DNA of 33,717 nt, from the NCBI GenBank assembly GCA_043802345.1, contig JAZDLC010000317.1, positions 1 through 33,717 on the forward strand, given 5' to 3'. The position numbers were made by a program, and so were the translations under genes. The notes beneath the pieces are model-generated. The model did no database searches and was not told the origin of the DNA. It saw only the letters and a list, made by a program, of their open reading frames with translations. Within the stretch, counting starts at the first letter, position 1. Every line of letters starts with the position of its first letter. This DNA is from JAZDLC01 sp043802345. GTDB lineage: Bacteria; Planctomycetota; B15-G4; JADJEK01. This document shows, in pieces, positions 1 through 8,386 of this stretch.

Positions 1-14
1 ACGAGTACCGCTGC

Positions 15-212
15 GCTGAGTACGAGTACGAAACGCACCTTCCGACGGCCGAGGCGAGCGAGACTCGCGAGTACCAAAGAGACCGTTCAAGGAGAGACCG
101 TTGACAAATCAGCACGGCGATTCGTACTCGTACTCAGCCCCGCAGGGACGGTACTCGTACTCGAATCGTGGCAAGCCGACCCGCCTGGGGACTCGAGTAC
201 TCGTGCTCGGGT
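15..212. repeat. GTACTCGT-type inverted repeat cluster
   Basis: A noncoding stretch before the first gene. Bases 15-32 (GCTGAGTACGAGTACGAA) recur as an exact 18-bp reverse complement at 121-138. Bases 1-9 (ACGAGTACC) pair with 150-158, and further GAGTAC/GTACTC words occur at about 67-75, 160-165 and 184-200. The nested symmetry could fold into a long-loop cruciform or hairpin. It resembles dispersed intergenic palindromic (REP/BIME-like) elements. It lies downstream of the minus-strand operon ending at 276, so it may also serve as a 3' end. No gene is visible in 1-275. Confidence 0.6.
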
Positions 213-275
213 CTCGGACGACGGACCCGCGTGGGGGGGCTCGGGAGTGGAAAAGGGGACAGGTGCCGTTTCTTC

Positions 276-1343
276 TCAACCCGGAAGATCAAACCCCAGC
301 CCGGGGCGGCCGGTGGGGTAGAGCGTGCCCTCCTTGAGGATCACCGCCCCGTCCGAGGGGTCGCCGGAGAGGTCGAAGTGCCCGTCGAGGTCGGCATAGA
401 TCACGTTCGGCCTGGCGAGGGCGAAGTGCAGGCCGGCGGCGATGGCCAGGGCGGCCTCGTCCATGCACCCCACCATCACCTCCAGCCGCGCCGCCTTGGC
501 GACGGCGTTGATCTGCATCGCTTCGGCGATCCCGCCCACCTTCATCAGCTTGATGTTCACCATGTCGGCCATGCCGCGGCGGGCGATGCGAAAAGCGTCG
601 CGCAGCGTGAGCAGGCTCTCGTCCGCCATCACCGGAATATGAACGCTGTCCGTCACCCGTCCCATCAGGTCAGGTTCGCCGATCGGCGTGGGCTGCTCGA
701 TCAGCTCGAGCTTCGCCGAGCGGGTCTCTTCGACGAAGAAGAGTGAGTCAGTCACCGTGTACCCCTGGTTGGCGTCGAAGCGCAAGCCCACTCCCGGACC
801 CACCGCCTCGCGCACCTTGAGCACCCTGGCCACGTCCTGCGCCGGGTCCAGGCCGCCCTTGATCTTCAGGCTGCGGAAGCCTCGGGCCACGAAGTCCCGC
901 GCCCGCTCCACCGTCACGTCCTCGGGCAGGATGCCGATGGTGATGCTGGTCTGCATCCGGCTGCGGTAGCCGCCGAGCAACCGCCACAGCGGCAGGCCGG
1001 CAACCTTGCCGAGGATGTCGTGCAGCGCCATGTCCACCGCGGCCAGGGCCGAAGGCCGCCTCTTCATCACCTTCTTGAGCCGCTCCATCAGCCTGGCCAG
1101 GCGGAGCGGGTCGGAGCCCACGAGCAACGGCGCCGCGGTGCCCTGGAGCGCGGCCAGTGTTTCGTCCACCGTCTCCCCGGTCACCGCCTCGTCCGGAGCC
1201 GCGCACCCGAACCCACAGATCCCCCTTGAGGTCTCCAGGCGGAGAAAGATGTTCGTCGCCGAGGCCACCGTCTCGTAGGCGATGGTGTACGGCTCGTCGA
1301 GCGCCATGACATGCGGCCATGATTCCACCGCCGTGATTCGCAT
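276..1343 (-). CDS. Dipeptide epimerase / N-acyl-glutamate racemase-like enolase-superfamily enzyme (DgcA-like)
   Basis: A 355-aa cytoplasmic enzyme with the two-domain enolase-superfamily layout: an N-terminal capping domain (about 1-125) and a TIM barrel. The acid/base lysines K160 and K162 (LKIKGG), metal ligands D190, E216 (LIEQP) and D241, and the opposite-face lysine K265 (NIKLMK) are all present. The 292-298 segment GCMDEAA and the D318-L-D320 motif are typical of the Ala-Glu dipeptide epimerase subgroup and of DgcA, the N-acetyl-D-glutamate racemase. The length is normal for the family. It is the last gene of a four-gene operon, 24 bp after the PP-loop/creatininase fusion, and a DgcN-like gene lies in the same operon. 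That pairing favours an N-acyl-glutamate or glutamyl-dipeptide substrate, although a cell-wall dipeptide epimerase remains possible. The family call is firm; the substrate is inference. Confidence 0.85.
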   Translation of the reverse strand: MRITAVESWPHVMALDEPYTIAYETVASATNIFLRLETSRGICGFGCAAPDEAVTGETVDETLAALQGTAAPLLVGSDPLRLARLMERLKKVMKRRPSALAAVDMALHDILGKVAGLPLWRLLGGYRSRMQTSITIGILPEDVTVERARDFVARGFRSLKIKGGLDPAQDVARVLKVREAVGPGVGLRFDANQGYTVTDSLFFVEETRSAKLELIEQPTPIGEPDLMGRVTDSVHIPVMADESLLTLRDAFRIARRGMADMVNIKLMKVGGIAEAMQINAVAKAARLEVMVGCMDEAALAIAAGLHFALARPNVIYADLDGHFDLSGDPSDGAVILKEGTLYPTGRPGLGFDLPG

Positions 1344-1367
1344 TGGGTCACATTCCGATCCCGCGGA

Positions 1368-3773
1368 TCAGTATCGCCGCTGGTAGATCTCTTCCAGACT
1401 CATGTCACGGATGTCCTCGACGAACTCCACCAGGTTCTTCACCATCACTTCCCACATCTTTCGCCCCTTCTCCGCGCTCGCCTTGGTGGGGTCGCCGAGA
1501 ACCCCCTTGGGTGAGATCTGGGCCACCCGGGTGTACCAACCAACGCTCCGCTTGGAAGTGAAGTTGAGGAAGCGGCTGGAGAACTCGGGAACGAAGGGGC
1601 GGGCCGCAGCCATGTCCACCAGCTCGGGGCGGGTGGCCAGCGCGGTGCTCGTCTCCACCTCGCCGGCGTGGACGTCGTTCGGCGTTTCGGTCAGCGCGTC
1701 GATGTCGTGGTCGCTCGATTCTCCGGTGTCGACGCAGGTGAAGATCCTGGCATCGCGGTTGATCATCTGCGCGGCGAAGTGCAGGGCCGGCGAGTTGCCG
1801 CCGTGGCCGTTGATGATCACCAGCTTCGAGATCCCGTTGCGCGCGGCGCTCATCCCGATCTCGTAGATCAGTCTCGACAGGGTGTCCGGGCCGATGCTCA
1901 GCGTGCCGCTGAAGTCGTCGTGGTGATACGAGACGCCGTACGGCACCAGGGGAAGGACCAGCGGCCGCGGGGCGGAACAGTTCTCGGCCACCCGGCGGGC
2001 GAGGTAGTCGGCGTCGAAAGCGTCGGTGTCCAGCGGCAGGTGCGGCCCGTGCTGTTCGATGGCCCCCACCGGCAGGAGGGCCAGATCCACTTCACGCAGC
2101 CTTCTCTGGGCCGCGGGCCAGTTGAGCTCGGCCAGGATGTGGTTCTGGGCCCCGTCGGTCGCCCTCCGGCCGGCGCCTCCGCGAGGCGCAGCACCGCTGG
2201 CCCGGCGGCGTTCGAAGGGGTAAGGCTTGCGCAACTCCTGCGGGTCGAGGGCGTCGGTTTCCAGCCAGATCCGTCCGCTCCGCCTGGCCGCTCCCGAGGC
2301 GTGCTCGAGGCAGATCCGGTAGAGCGGCTCGCGGAGGTCCACCGGGATGTCATCCATCGGCGAGCGGTCGGGATCGAAGCGGAGCTTCAGCACCTCCGGC
2401 CGCAGACGCGCCTTCACCGTCTGGTCTTCCACGTTTTCGAGCAGCCCCTTCTCGGCCAGCAGGTGGACCACATGCTCGGCGCAATCGCTCTCCTGGTGGA
2501 CTCCCTTCACCGCCAGGGACTTGAGGCCGTGCTCGACCTGCTGCTTCGTATAGCCGCAGTGGCCCGGATCGGCGTCGAGGGCCGAGAGCATGCCGACGAT
2601 CCGGCGGCGCTTCTCGCAGCGGCCACAGGGAAGAGCGCGGTTCTTTTCCACATGGGCGGCATGGCACGAGACCTGATGCTCCTGCAGCCCCGGGTAGCGC
2701 TCGACGAGGAGCTTCTCGATCAGCAGGTCGGAGAGCGGCCGGAGGATCGAGAACTGGTCGACCCCCCACCTCTTGGCCTGGAAGTAGCGGGTCATGGCGT
2801 TGTCGAAGTAGCGGCTCTGGTCGTAGAGGCCGTCGTAGTGGGTGATCCCCTGGAACGAGTACCGCCGGGTGGTGTCGAACTCGTTGCCGATGAGCAGGCG
2901 GCCAATGGCCCGCTTCCTGAGCAGGGGCAGGGCGCCGAAAAGGAAGACCGCCACGGTCCAGAGACGGATCGGGTAGTCGTCGGCGCGAACCGAGGCGAAG
3001 TCGGACCGGATGAAGTCGAACCGCCGGAGCATCCAGGAGAAGGCCCGGTCGGCGTTGGTCCAGACCCGGGCCGTACCCGGCATCGTTCCCTTCATGTGCC
3101 GGTAGGCGTTGAGCGCGGTGAACCAGTGGCGCCCGGATTCATTGACGAAGATCGGGTCGGCATTGCAACCCATCTCGTTGAGGAGGCCGTAACTGAGCAG
3201 GCTGTCCTTGCCTCCGCTGGAAAGGACCGCGTGCTTGTTCGAGTCGGTGGTCCAGCCAAGGGCGCCGGCATCCTCGCTCCCCGTCTTCTGCCCGGCGGCC
3301 TCCGGGAAGATCAGCCGGGCCCTGAGGTAGCTCTTCCGCCTCACCGGGGGAAGCGCCGTTGCCGCTCCGCGGAGGAAGGGGTTCTCCTGCAGGATCTTCT
3401 TGACGAAGATCTCTCTCGCGGTGTTGGTCGCCATCGCCTTGATGAACCGCCGGTCCTGGCGGTCGAAGGGGCCGCGGAAGACCAGTTCATCGCAGAAGAG
3501 GCCGTAGTTCAGCGCCACCTGGGCGGTGATCATCCCGGCCAGGTTGAGCGAGGCCGGTTCGTCGGGCGTGAAGACCTCCTCCTCGTAGCGATAGACCAGT
3601 TCGAACTGCTCCTTGGCGCCGTCCCGGGCGGTGACCTGGTACGGAGTGGTGAGACGTTTCGGTTCCACCTTCACCGGACCCACTTCCAGCCGCCGGAAGG
3701 CGCGGAGCACCTTCAGCGGATCGCTCGTTCGGGCCGTCCGCTGATCCTCGGTGAGATTCTCCTGCTCAGTCAT
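1368..3773 (-). CDS. MurL-like PP-loop ATPase fused to creatininase-family amidohydrolase
   Basis: An 801-aa two-domain protein. Residues 1-520 carry an ATP-pyrophosphatase P-loop (SSGGKDS, 185-191), a conserved GNEFD (296-300), and a C370...CGRC(383-386) cluster as in ExsB/QueC-like and MurL-like proteins. MurL epimerises the terminal L-Glu of UDP-MurNAc-L-Ala-L-Glu, using ATP and releasing AMP and PPi, which fits a PP-loop enzyme. After a low-complexity Gly/Arg linker (about 522-545), residues 548-801 form a creatininase-family amidohydrolase with metal ligands in EQHGPHLPLDTD (573-584), NGHGGN (655-660) and HAGEVETS (702-709). There is no internal stop, so the fusion appears real. The ATG at 3773 was chosen because ATGACTGA overlaps the end of the upstream gene by 8 nt, indicating translational coupling; a GTG at 3785 is possible. 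Both domain calls are good, and the MurL assignment is moderate. Confidence 0.75.
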   Translation of the reverse strand: MTEQENLTEDQRTARTSDPLKVLRAFRRLEVGPVKVEPKRLTTPYQVTARDGAKEQFELVYRYEEEVFTPDEPASLNLAGMITAQVALNYGLFCDELVFRGPFDRQDRRFIKAMATNTAREIFVKKILQENPFLRGAATALPPVRRKSYLRARLIFPEAAGQKTGSEDAGALGWTTDSNKHAVLSSGGKDSLLSYGLLNEMGCNADPIFVNESGRHWFTALNAYRHMKGTMPGTARVWTNADRAFSWMLRRFDFIRSDFASVRADDYPIRLWTVAVFLFGALPLLRKRAIGRLLIGNEFDTTRRYSFQGITHYDGLYDQSRYFDNAMTRYFQAKRWGVDQFSILRPLSDLLIEKLLVERYPGLQEHQVSCHAAHVEKNRALPCGRCEKRRRIVGMLSALDADPGHCGYTKQQVEHGLKSLAVKGVHQESDCAEHVVHLLAEKGLLENVEDQTVKARLRPEVLKLRFDPDRSPMDDIPVDLREPLYRICLEHASGAARRSGRIWLETDALDPQELRKPYPFERRRASGAAPRGGAGRRATDGAQNHILAELNWPAAQRRLREVDLALLPVGAIEQHGPHLPLDTDAFDADYLARRVAENCSAPRPLVLPLVPYGVSYHHDDFSGTLSIGPDTLSRLIYEIGMSAARNGISKLVIINGHGGNSPALHFAAQMINRDARIFTCVDTGESSDHDIDALTETPNDVHAGEVETSTALATRPELVDMAAARPFVPEFSSRFLNFTSKRSVGWYTRVAQISPKGVLGDPTKASAEKGRKMWEVMVKNLVEFVEDIRDMSLEEIYQRRY

Positions 3774-4875
3774 TTCGCGGGTCACCCTTGTCCTTGGCAG
3801 CCAGAGCGATCTGCTTGCGGATGGCGGCCACGACGGGGCCGGCGCCTGAAATGAGCACGTCGCAGGCCGGCAGGCCGTGGTCCCTGGTGATCCGGGTGCA
3901 TGCTTCCTCCACTTCCTCGCGGTCGAGCCCTTCGTGGTTCACCGTGACGGCGATCACCGGCTTGCCGGAGATCAGCTCCACCGCTTCGATCTGCTTCCCC
4001 AGGGGATGGATCGGATAGCCGGGAAACCCGTCATAATCCACGCGGGCCGGGGCGTGCTGGAGCACCACCGCGTTCGGCCGCCCGGCGGCAAGCAGTTCGT
4101 ACCCGCCGGGATAGGCCGGATTCATCAGGCTCCCCTGGCCTTCGATGACGATCACGTCCGGGGCCGCTTCCTTCCAGGCCGACCAGACGGCATGCTCGAT
4201 CTCGCCGGAAAGGAAGTCGTTGACCAGCGAGTCGAGGAGGATGTCGAAGCGCACCCCTTGCATCCAGGCGGTCTGGCCGGTCCCGACCAGCTCCGCGGTG
4301 ATCCCGGCCTGGCGCAGCGCCTCCACCACCACCCAGGCGGTGGTTCGCTTCCCCACCGCCGAATCGGTGCCGAGGAGAGCCACCTTCATCGAGGTCACCT
4401 CCTCGATCTTGCCGCTGAAGAAATGCAGTTCGCTGATCGGCGGCGGCTTGCGCACATCCCGGAGCCGCACGCCGTGTTGCTCCGCCAGCCCGGAGATCTG
4501 CGGGTCCTCCGAGAGGTAGTCGTGGAGGCCGCAATCCACGTGGAGCCCCAGGCGGATGGCGCCGATCACGTCAGCGCGCGCGGCGCCGGGCAGCCGCCCG
4601 CCGTCCGGAGCGAGGCCGATCACCAGGTGAGTCGCCGCCACGCCGTCCTCCCGGGCCCGGGCCACGGCCTCCTCCACGCTTCTCAGCACCGGGATTCTGT
4701 TCGGTTTACCGTCCAGCATCTGGCCGGCGTCCTGCCCGGCGTGGCCGCTGTCCACCACGGAGAGGACCCTGTACCGCTCGGTGCGGCGGACCAGGCCATG
4801 GGCCGTCTTGCCGTTCGGCGTGCCGAAGGCCCCCTGGCAGTAGACGATGGCGTTGCCCTCTGGGAAGTTGATCAT
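3766..4875 (-). CDS. DUF1611 family protein, DgcN-like (D-glutamate N-acetyltransferase family)
   Basis: A 369-aa cytoplasmic protein with the DUF1611 architecture: an N-terminal Rossmann-like half (about 1-150, containing LVIGLAPDGG) and a C-terminal P-loop half with the glycine-rich loop GTDSAVGKRTT (169-179). VIEGQGSL follows further on. DgcN of marine gammaproteobacteria belongs to this family and acetylates D-glutamate; its partner DgcA then racemises the acetyl-glutamate. Here a DgcA-like gene lies two genes downstream in the same operon, which supports an N-acyl-glutamate role by context. The start at 4875 is 6 bp after the stop of the PLP-enzyme gene, and the 3' end overlaps the next gene. 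Other DUF1611 members remain uncharacterised, so the exact acceptor and acyl donor are unknown. Confidence 0.8.
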   Translation of the reverse strand: MINFPEGNAIVYCQGAFGTPNGKTAHGLVRRTERYRVLSVVDSGHAGQDAGQMLDGKPNRIPVLRSVEEAVARAREDGVAATHLVIGLAPDGGRLPGAARADVIGAIRLGLHVDCGLHDYLSEDPQISGLAEQHGVRLRDVRKPPPISELHFFSGKIEEVTSMKVALLGTDSAVGKRTTAWVVVEALRQAGITAELVGTGQTAWMQGVRFDILLDSLVNDFLSGEIEHAVWSAWKEAAPDVIVIEGQGSLMNPAYPGGYELLAAGRPNAVVLQHAPARVDYDGFPGYPIHPLGKQIEAVELISGKPVIAVTVNHEGLDREEVEEACTRITRDHGLPACDVLISGAGPVVAAIRKQIALAAKDKGDPRND

Positions 4876-4881
4876 GCCGTC

Positions 4882-6042
4882 CTACCGCCTTCCTGTGAGG
4901 ACGACCACGTAACGGTCGCCCGGTAGGGACTCCCGCTTGTGCCGCTCGATGAGCACCATCAAGCCGGCGGTGGAGGCGGGAAGTGCGTTGAGCCCCTCGC
5001 GGTCGCGGAGCATGCGCGAGCAGGCGAGCATCGACTTGTCGCTGGCGTCGGAGGCCCAGCCGTTGGTCTCCCGGATCACGTCGAGGGCCAGGTCTCCGTC
5101 GATGGCGTGCCAGTTGATCAGCGGCTCGTTGATCGCTGTTTCATGGATCCGGCCCGGCTCCAGGTCCTCGCAGCAAGGCGAATTCTTGAGGAAGGCCCGG
5201 ACGATGGGGTTCTTGCCGTGGGACGACCCGGCCACCATCCTCGGAATGCGCGAGGTCTTGCCGCGGCGGTAGAGGCTGACGAAGCCGCGGTGGATCCCGG
5301 TGAGGGTGGTGCCGTTGGAGACCGGGACCGCCACCACCGCCGGGGCGTCGCGCAGCTCGTCATAGATTTCGTAGGCGATCTCGCCGTACGCCTTGAGCTG
5401 GAGCGTGGTGTTCGCCCCGCCGGGGTTGGCGTCGTAGATTTCGTCCACCAAGGCCCGCTCCTGCGAGGCGAGCACCGCCGCCTCGTAGTCGCCATGGACC
5501 CGGACGATCTCCGCCCCTTGCTGCTCCATCTCCACGATCCGCCGGGTGTGGAATCCCGCGGGGAGGTAGACCACGCAGCGCAGACCTGCCATGGCCGCGG
5601 CGAGGGACAGGGCCGCCCCGAAATTGCCGCAGGTTGCCACGGTGACCGCGTCGAATCCGCGGCGCATGGCGTCCATGGCCTGGGCGAAGGCGATGCGGTC
5701 CTTCTGGGTGCCGCTGGGGTTGCCCCCCTCGAACTTGAGATAGATCTGCCGCAGGCCCACCTCGCGCTCAATGTTGCGTGAGCGGGTGAGCGCGGTGTCA
5801 CCCACCTCGCTGTCGAGAATGTCCTCGTACGCCTCGAGCCGCTCGTCGAGCGGAACCGCGCGATCCGCCGCCACCTTCTTCTGCTGCTCGAGTTCGGGAG
5901 CAATGGCCGGAGAGTGCGCCGTGGCAGCGTCGAGCATGGAAAGGCCCGGATCGACCAATGCAGGGTCGGCATCCGCCGCCGTGTCGCCACCGGTGGGTTG
6001 AGCGGCGGGCTGCCGTTCCGCAGGACCGTTCAGGTCAGCCAT
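4882..6042 (-). CDS. Fold-type-II PLP-dependent enzyme (threonine synthase-like)
   Basis: A 386-aa enzyme of the tryptophan-synthase-beta/threonine-synthase superfamily. K114 in GTQKDRIA is the expected Schiff-base lysine, CGNFGAA (138-144) is the asparagine loop, and VSNGTTLTG is the phosphate-binding loop. Residues 1-75 form a poorly conserved, low-complexity extension rich in Ala, Asp and Pro. It is the first gene of the minus-strand operon and is followed within 6 bp by the DgcN-like gene. Housekeeping threonine synthase is unlikely given this context; a beta-eliminating or beta-replacing amino-acid lyase that processes the epimerised product is a plausible role, but the substrate cannot be read from the sequence. 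The ATG at 6042 is the first in-frame start, and an internal start nearer residue 60 is possible. Confidence 0.75.
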   Translation of the reverse strand: MADLNGPAERQPAAQPTGGDTAADADPALVDPGLSMLDAATAHSPAIAPELEQQKKVAADRAVPLDERLEAYEDILDSEVGDTALTRSRNIEREVGLRQIYLKFEGGNPSGTQKDRIAFAQAMDAMRRGFDAVTVATCGNFGAALSLAAAMAGLRCVVYLPAGFHTRRIVEMEQQGAEIVRVHGDYEAAVLASQERALVDEIYDANPGGANTTLQLKAYGEIAYEIYDELRDAPAVVAVPVSNGTTLTGIHRGFVSLYRRGKTSRIPRMVAGSSHGKNPIVRAFLKNSPCCEDLEPGRIHETAINEPLINWHAIDGDLALDVIRETNGWASDASDKSMLACSRMLRDREGLNALPASTAGLMVLIERHKRESLPGDRYVVVLTGRR

Positions 6043-6368
6043 GGTCTCTTTCCCACTGATTCGGAGTCAGGCGGCACCGGATTCGTCGAACATGTCTTCA
6101 TCCTACTCGTCCCAGGTCCGGATTTCCTGCAACGCCAGCGGGCTGAATCACTTGCCGGCATCCGGACGCCGCCGGCCCGGTCCGGTTCCGGACGCGAGCT
6201 CCCGGCCGGCCGAAGACGGCCGTTGACGGTCTCCATCCCCCGGAGCCTCCCGCTTGAGAAGTCGGCCTCGGCGCTGTGGACGCGGTCGTTGCCGCGGGAT
6301 AGCGTGCTGACTCCCCTCACCTGCCGAAGGCGAATGGGCGCGGCTTGCGCTCAAACAAGGAATCGAAC
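6043..6368. other. Divergent intergenic region between the PLP operon and mgtE
   Basis: 326 bp separating a minus-strand operon from a plus-strand mgtE, so it should hold two divergent promoters. It is GC-rich, with several CCGG-containing imperfect hairpins at about 6160-6200. I looked for the conserved core of the M-box (ykoK) magnesium riboswitch upstream of mgtE and did not recognise it. No convincing sigma-70 boxes are visible. Confidence 0.4.
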
Positions 6369-7730
6369 ATGGACCCAGCGACGTCGAAGCCCTGGAAGGA
6401 GATCGCCAACCTGGCCGACAGCGGCTCGCCGGAGGAACTGGAGAGGGCACTGTCGGAACTGCCGGAGTGCGACGTGGCGCTGACGGTCACACGGCTGACC
6501 GAGGAACAGCAGACCCGCGTGCTCACAAGCATGCCGCCGGAGGAGGCGGCAGGGGTCGTCGATCGCCTGCCCGACACCGAGGCCGCCGATCTGCTCGAGA
6601 ACCTGGAACCGGAGACCGCGGCGGCGATTCTCGACGCGCTCCCCAGCTCCGAGCAGGCGGACCTGATCGGCGAACTGAGGAAGTCCGACGCCGAGGCGAT
6701 CCTCGAGCAGATGGACCCTGCCGCGGCGGAGGGAGCGCGGGCCCTCAGTTGCTACCCGGCCGACGTGGCGGGCGGCCTCATGATCACCGAGTTCGTGCGC
6801 TACGAGGATCACCTCTCGGTCGGCGACGCCGTCGAGGACCTGCGCGCGCGGGCTGACGAGTACCGGGACTACGACGTCCAGTACGCCTACGTCTGCGACT
6901 CCGCGGAAAGGCTCACCGGCGTGCTGCGCCTGCGGGACCTGCTCCTCGCCAAGCGAACTCTTCCCGTGGCCGAACTGATGATCCAGAGCCCGATCTCGGT
7001 GCGTGACGACGCGACCCTGGACGAGCTGGCGGACCTCTTGAATCGCCATCGCTTCCTCGGCGTGCCGGTCACGGACGCCGCGGGCCGGCTCGTCGGCGTG
7101 GTGCGCAAGGGCGCCGTGGCCGAAGCGTGGGGCGACCGCCAGAGCGACGACTTCCTGAAGTCGCAGGGGATCGTGGGAGAGGAGATCCGCACGATGTCCC
7201 TCGCCCGGCGATCATCCCGCCGCCTCGCCTGGTTGAGCGTCAACATCGTGCTCAACATCGCGGCGGCCAGCGTGATCGCGCTCTACCAGGACACGCTTTC
7301 CGCCGTGATCGCCCTGGCGGTCTTCCTGCCGATCATCTCCGACATGAGCGGCTGCAGCGGCAACCAGGCGGTGGCGGTCAGCATGCGCGAACTCTCGCTC
7401 GGCCTCGTCCGCCCGACCGAGCTCTTCCGCGTGCTTCTAAAGGAGGTCTCGGTCGGCCTGATCAACGGCCTCCTGCTCGGCCTCGCGATCGCCTTCGTCG
7501 CCTTCCTTTGGAAGGGAAATGCCTTTCTCGGCCTGGTCGTCGGCGTGGCCCTGGGCGTGAACACGGTGGTCGCCGTCGCCATCGGCGGCTGCATTCCGCT
7601 GCTGCTCAAGCGGTTGAAGATCGACCCGGCCATCGCCTCCGGGCCGATCCTCACGACGGTGACCGACATGTGCGGCTTCCTCCTGGTGCTGGGGATCGCG
7701 AGCCAGATTCTGCCGCGGCTGGCGCCGTGA
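6369..7730 (+). CDS. mgtE: Magnesium transporter MgtE
   Basis: A 453-aa inner-membrane Mg2+ channel with the full MgtE order: a superhelical N domain (about 1-125, repeats such as PPEEAAGVVDRL), two CBS domains (about 130-255) that sense Mg2+, a linker helix, and a five-helix transmembrane domain (about 275-453). LPIISDMSGCSGNQA carries the conserved pore GN, and IDPAIASGP...TTVTDMCGF has the acidic residue of the ion path. The ATG at 6369 is preceded at 6 bp by AAGGAA, so it is preferred over an upstream TTG at 6345. It is monocistronic, divergent from the PLP operon and followed by a repeat-rich spacer. Confidence 0.95.
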   Translation: MDPATSKPWKEIANLADSGSPEELERALSELPECDVALTVTRLTEEQQTRVLTSMPPEEAAGVVDRLPDTEAADLLENLEPETAAAILDALPSSEQADLIGELRKSDAEAILEQMDPAAAEGARALSCYPADVAGGLMITEFVRYEDHLSVGDAVEDLRARADEYRDYDVQYAYVCDSAERLTGVLRLRDLLLAKRTLPVAELMIQSPISVRDDATLDELADLLNRHRFLGVPVTDAAGRLVGVVRKGAVAEAWGDRQSDDFLKSQGIVGEEIRTMSLARRSSRRLAWLSVNIVLNIAAASVIALYQDTLSAVIALAVFLPIISDMSGCSGNQAVAVSMRELSLGLVRPTELFRVLLKEVSVGLINGLLLGLAIAFVAFLWKGNAFLGLVVGVALGVNTVVAVAIGGCIPLLLKRLKIDPAIASGPILTTVTDMCGFLLVLGIASQILPRLAP

Positions 7731-7735
7731 GGCGG

Positions 7736-7795
7736 TGCAGTCGTTCTCGTACACGTTCTCGTACACGTTCTCGTTCTCCTACACGTTCGCGGGAG
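7736..7795. repeat. Short tandem repeat (CGTTCTCGTACA)n
   Basis: Immediately after the mgtE stop, the 12-bp word GTTCTCGTACAC is repeated almost perfectly and then degenerates (GTTCTCCTACACGTTCGC). It shares the CTCGTAC core with the cluster at 15-212. The rest of 7796-8386 is G/T-skewed on the plus strand, with no supported gene. Confidence 0.6.
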
Positions 7796-8210
7796 CACCT
7801 GGGACCTTGGTGGTTTGCTGTCCACCGGGGGATTTGTGTGAGCGGCTTGGGTCCAGGGTCGGGGTGGAGGTTGTGGGTGGCTCTCGGGCGTGCTTCCTGG
7901 GCGGGCCAGGACCTTTGGTGGAACGGGTGCGCTCCGGGCGCGAGGAACGGGGAGCGGTCCTGCTGAAGGGAGAAGGCGAGTGGTTGGGGGCGGGTTTGGG
8001 GAATGTGGGATCCAGGGTGGATGGTGATCACGGTTTCTTTCTGGCCCGCCCTGGAAGCGCGCCCGAGAGCTGGTGGAGCGCTTCGGATCGTTTTGAGGGG
8101 GGGGAGGTACGGAAGGTGGGGACAACCGATAAATGCAACAGAGGTGGTCCCTCCATGGATGCGAGGAGCAGGTCGCGGTCGCCGCTCCTCGCCGGCAGCC
8201 GAGTCTCCGT

Positions 8211-8233
8211 TCGAAATCGAAATCGGGACCGAT
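8211..8233. repeat. Solo CGAAATCGAAATCG repeat
   Basis: TCGAAATCGAAATCGGGA and the following bases match the left arm of the inverted repeat at 23773-23841. It sits in the noncoding spacer 7731-8386, just downstream of the Fic gene. Two copies 15 kb apart in one window suggest a dispersed genomic family. Confidence 0.55.
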
Positions 8234-8386
8234 GCCGGCCTCGCCCTGCCTGGGCCGCTTTCACCGGGCGTTCACCACGGAGGACCCGGTCGCATGCGGC
8301 TGCGACCAGAAGGGCTCTCTTTGCTGATCATGGGGACGGGCGCGTCGCAAGGATGTCGCAAGCCGCGTCGCAAGGCTGTCGCGAGA

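Noticed and set aside
1668..3854. Very long antisense ORFs (also 23674-25665, 26531-28051 and 28112-30262)
   Set aside because: They are high-GC shadows opposite well-supported genes and show no recognisable domain.
4882..6042. Housekeeping threonine synthase
   Set aside because: The fold matches, but the N-terminal extension and operon partners point to another lyase-type reaction.
6043..6368. M-box magnesium riboswitch upstream of mgtE
   Set aside because: The conserved GGTGAGGCTCCT-type core is not present on the plus strand.
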